A DNA stretch of 64,000 nt from Massospora cicadina (lineage: Eukaryota > Entomophthoromycota > Entomophthoromycetes > Entomophthorales > Entomophthoraceae), in NCBI GenBank assembly GCA_022478985.1, contig JAKSZP010017407.1:37076-101075 (forward strand), given 5' to 3'. The position numbers and the translations under genes are program-made. The notes beneath the pieces were generated by a model. That model ran no database searches. It worked only from the letters and a program-made list of their open reading frames with translations, and was not told the DNA's origin. This document shows positions 60,404-64,000 of the stretch, piece after piece (within the stretch, counting starts at the first letter, position 1; every line of letters begins with the position of its first letter).

Positions 60404-60892
60404 ATGGATTCTGACTGAGTCCGCCATCATGGTTTGAATTGGGAGTACTCTTGATCCATCTTCATTCCTTGCTCAATGCATATTGGCTTAGTGCTTCTTC
60501 TTTGTGCATTTCCGTGTGTGTCCTCCTCTCTACTGCCTCCATAGATCGTGGTTCCCATGGCCACAAGCCATGCCAACCTACTAAGGGTGTTTCTGCCAAT
60601 GAAAAGGTTTAGAAAACCTGTTTTCCCTCAGGTGGGGTTATATGATACCTCATCGTTTAAAAATACTCTTGGGAGGCTTCTCCAATTCCCTATTCCTCGT
60701 ATTCCCCCAGACTAGGCTATATTTCTTAAGGGACTACTTCTGGAAAATTTAGTTTCAACCTGTCCTGATTCAACCAATGGGTGTTACTTCTTTCAGCATC
60801 TTGTGACTACTCGCGGCAGACACATTTTCAGCCTGAGTTGGTCCACTGATAACATAGGAAAATGTCACCAGATTCTTGATGATGATAAGTAA
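60404..60892 (+). pseudogene. Antisense reading frame of element 4 (aORF4)
   Basis: A single plus-strand frame of 163 codons with four internal stops and no frameshift, ATG at 60404 (53 bases inside the LTR edge) to TAA 60890-60892. It contains FKNTLGRLLQFPIP and FLKGLLLENLV at residues ~84 and ~106, where aORF1 has FKNLSVDTF (89) and FLLQSL (108). Ends DDDK. Similarity is weak and the frame is shorter than in elements 1 and 2, but position and orientation are identical. A Leu-rich HIGLVLLLCAFPCVSSS stretch could be a signal or membrane segment. Confidence 0.45.
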
Positions 60893-61230
60893 AAATCAAA
60901 TTTTAGTATTTATATATGCTTTTATATATTTTTATATGTTTTCTTTATGATTTTATCTTTTATTACTATTATTTGGTAATTTTTCCTTTATGTTATTTTT
61001 TTGCAATAGGACTCAACCTATTTTTAGGTTCAGAGGTCTATATTTTCATTACCCTACTCTAGTTCAGCAGTTTGTTTTTTTACTTAACCATATATCGTGG
61101 TTCAGAGGTCTATTTTTAAAACTTACTCACCTATTATGATTCAACGGCTCCCTGGGACTTGACCAACACTAGGACTTGGCCTATATTCTAGGTTCTTTGG
61201 TCCTTTAGGAATATTGCACTTATTCCTCCC
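60893..61230. other. AT-rich gap between convergent frames in element 4
   Basis: T-rich sequence between the antisense frame and the end of pol. Contains two copies of GGTTCAGAGGTCTAT (near 61028 and 61090), a small internal direct repeat. Confidence 0.4.
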
Positions 61231-64000
61231 CTAGATCCAATACTTATGATATTTAGTATGGACCCAGTTTACTACAAGACCATCCACAATGTTCTTAATC
61301 ATGAAGGCATCAGTTGTCACCTTGGCATACTTCAAATGGACCTGACCACAAAGCATCCATCTTGTTTCTCCATCCAAAACCATGGGTGTCACAATAGGCT
61401 ACCCTATCCCCCACATATTGCTCCTGTATAGCTTATCAGTTCTTGTTGTCCGTCAACTTTGCTTTAATTCTTTTCATTAAGGTCATATCAAGTGCTTACA
61501 ATTGCATTTATATCATGATATTGGCCCGTCAGTTCAGGTATTAGTTGGTACTCATCCTTGCTGATGGATAAACTTCAGAAAACAAATTGGTGGCAAAGCT
61601 GCCCTTAATCCATAAATAATTTGAATGGCGTTTTTCATGTCATTGTGTTATGACTTATAAGTAGGCTAGGTAACCAAACTTAGGTAAGTTCCTAAAGTGG
61701 AAGTTTTAAATGTGACCAATTTTCTCGGCATCACAGCTAACGTTCTGTTAACTCTTTACACCATTCCGTTTGCTTCTGGTCTGTATGGAACTAAGACTAC
61801 TTCTCTGATCCACAGCAATTCTTTGAGCCTTAGGATTACATAGGAGGTAAAGTTGGTTTCATTATTGATCAAGATCACTCGGGGCATCCATGACTGTAAA
61901 CCAATTGATTCAAATTGAACTCCGCCGTGCTCACAAAATCCACTTTACTTAAGGCTTTGGTTCAACCCATCTAGTTAGATGGTCTATAGACACTATGGTA
62001 TATTTCGCGCCTCCTGTACTGATACTCAGGGGTCCCATCACGTCTGTTAACACAGTATGCCATGAAAATCCCGGGTGAACTAGCCTGTATACTGTCACGT
62101 TCTTATGAGGCTTGTGGAGTTGGAATTTCATGCAACAGGCATGGTAGTTGAAGACAATATATTTAAATTGATTCCCAGTAACAATGACAAATATGGTTCA
62201 TGGTCTTTCTTTAGCTACCATGGCTGACAACTTCTTGTGTAGCTCATATATAACCACGCTTTCTGATGACTTTGAAAATAAAAATTGTTTTCTATCAATT
62301 GTCTTGAATAATTTTCCATTCCTTATCTCAGTTTTATTCATTGCTTTCTTGAGTGCACCATGATTTTCTTGGGGTTCATTCCCAGCATTGCCTTCATTCA
62401 ACTTTTGGAATATTTTTTCCTCTTTATGATAGAAAATATAGACTGCAGGCAACCTTGATAGTCTGTCAGCGTTTTGATGCACTGCTCCAGCCCGGTATAA
62501 TATCTCAAAATCATAGGCCTTTAATTTTAAAGCCCATCAGGCCAGTCGCGCCTCAGGTTCCTTTAGGTTATGGGGCCAGCACAAGGATGAGTGGTCTATC
62601 ACTAACCTGAAGTGTGTTCCATGGATGTAAAATTGGAATTGCTTGCACGCATAAATCACCATGGGGCGTTCATGCTAAATCATGGTATAATTCCTCTCCG
62701 CTGGCATAAGTGTTCAGCTCAGTATGCCACCAGATGTTTGTTCACGTCTTCATCCACTTGGCTCAAAATGGCTACAATCACCACCAATGATGCATCGTTT
62801 TAATGATTAATTCCCAGATTATATTTGGGTGCTTCAAGACAGGACTAATCATTAAATATCAGCGTAATTTGTTGAATGACTCTTGGGCTTCTTAGTTCAC
62901 ATGAATCCTTTTTTAGATCCATTAATAAGTGGAATAAAGGCTCCAAAATTTTTGTGTTATACTTTATAAATTGGTGATAGTAGGCGACCATCCCAAGAAA
63001 TACTAGGAAATCTTGAATGCATTTTTGATCAACATCCATTTGATTTCATAATATTCTTCTTCTAGGGTTGCAGCCCTCTGGGTTGATAACAATTTAGAAT
63101 CACTCAAGCTCATTATTGAAGTAATGGCATTTCTTCAGCTTGATCTTTAAGTTTGTGTTTCCAGGCGCTTGTTCTTTTCTTCTAAGTGCTCCAAATGGTC
63201 CGTGAAGGTCCTGCTGGGTACATTTATAACGTTCAAATATAAAAGGCAAAATATAACTTCAGATCACTAAGGATAGAGTCCATTGCTCATTAAAAGGTGG
63301 CTGGTGTGTTACACAATCTCTGGGGCATTCAAGTCGGCTGATGTTGTCCCTGTGCAGTAATGATTACACATCTTTCTTGGTTCTCTTTTAGCCAATTGAT
63401 TTGCCAATACCCCAAAATTAAGTCCATTAACAAAAAGTATTTGGCGTTCCCTATGCGACCATTTTTGTTATCAATCATTGGCAGTAAATACAAATCTTTC
63501 TTAGTGATTTTGTTTTAATCAGCAATAATTTATCACCACTCAATTAAACCCGTCCCTCTTTATTTCTATAAGGATTGGACTTTCCATGGACTCAACAATG
63601 AGATAAGGAGCCCATGCTTTTCAAGATCGCCGATTTTTTTTGCTGACTACAGCTTCAGCAGCTCTAGACCTTCAATATATCTCTTATGTATTAAAGAATA
63701 TTCCCCTATGTCAACTTTGTGGACAAATTCTTTGCACATCCCAGGTCATGGTCATCTTGGGAGAATATCTCCCAATACTTTCTCAAATAGTTGGAGTACT
63801 CCTTATTGTTGTTGTTCAGTCAATTCAGCCAGCTGCTCTCAATCTATTATGTTGACACTTTCAGCAATTTTTACCAAAAATCCCAGTTTGGTTAGCGTTC
63901 TAAAATTATAGAACATGCTAACCTGCCAGTGAGATTAAATGGAGAAATTTGACAGATTGAATTTCATGATATTCATCAGTTTCATTCCCAAAATTATAAA
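61231..64000 (-). pseudogene. pol: Element 4 pol (RT, RNase H, integrase), broken and cut by window end
   Basis: RT segments (63600-62850) include LMDLILGYWQI, LCNTPATF and a degraded active site YLNV in place of YLDD (near 63225), then DFLVFLGMVAYYHQFIKY. RNase H contains THFRLVIDHSSLCWPHNL and HQNADRLSRLPAV (62480). Integrase retains VLTDVMGPLS and IDHLTRWVEP (62060-61950); the second catalytic Asp appears as Asn (INNETNFTS) and the Glu codon as a stop. The C-terminal end is VVNWVHTKYHKYW with stop at 61233-61231. Confidence 0.8.

Larger units (their letters stand above)
60351..64000 (-). mobile_element. LTR element 4, Ty3/gypsy type, 3' part (runs off window)
   Basis: Interior of a minus-strand element from its 3' LTR edge to the window end. 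The LTR lies left of 60350 (ends AATCTCAACA on plus); its outer edge could not be found because the second LTR is outside the window. It has a polypurine tract, a plus-strand antisense frame, integrase, RNase H and RT in the same plan as element 1. Confidence 0.8.

Overview
The window is AT-rich eukaryotic DNA made almost entirely of nested, decayed retrotransposons. I found no intact host gene, no operon-style layout, no CRISPR array and no rRNA or functional tRNA gene. LTR retroelements of the Ty3/gypsy type (including chromodomain-bearing remnants), APE-type LINEs whose ORF1 carries a CCHC knuckle, and tRNA-headed SINEs point to a large repeat-rich genome. A fungus or an invertebrate would fit; the sequence alone does not settle the taxon.

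Layout. 1-5.48 kb: AT-rich DNA holding three very short retroposon insertions and a collagen-like reading frame. 5.48-6.32 and 16.04-17.85 kb: a plus-strand chromovirus pol relic cut in two by LTR element 1 (6322-16038, minus strand, LTRs about 1.1 kb). 20043-21662: a 1.6-kb mini LTR element with a perfect 5-bp target duplication. 21958-33743: a short plus-strand LINE (C) that has ORF1 but no reverse transcriptase, interrupted by LTR element 2 (23278-33152, plus strand). Element 2 itself carries a SINE and a triple 147-bp tRNA-like tandem array. 35368-40602 and 42038-47408: two structurally full-length minus-strand LINEs (A, B), each with target duplications. About 47733-55056: LTR element 3 (minus), with a collagen-like stretch in Gag. 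56014-56408: a 395-bp retroposon (D). 57.3-58.7 kb: chromodomain fragments of another relic. 60.35 kb to the window end: 3' part of LTR element 4 (minus).

Two observations stand out. (1) Elements 1, 2 and 4 each carry an extra reading frame on the strand opposite to gag-pol. It starts 52-54 bases inside the 3' LTR and converges on the end of pol. The frames of elements 1 and 2 share a recognisable DGDLL-centred block at the same residue position, so this looks like a real antisense gene of the element family. (2) The 3' tip of retroposon D recurs as 15-55 bp insertions flanked by 10-18 bp duplications, which look like extremely 5'-truncated retroposition events. The LINEs and SINEs also share related 3' tails, as expected if the LINE enzymes mobilise the SINEs. 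Nearly all coding regions are broken by stops and frameshifts; many lesions look like G-to-A or C-to-T changes.
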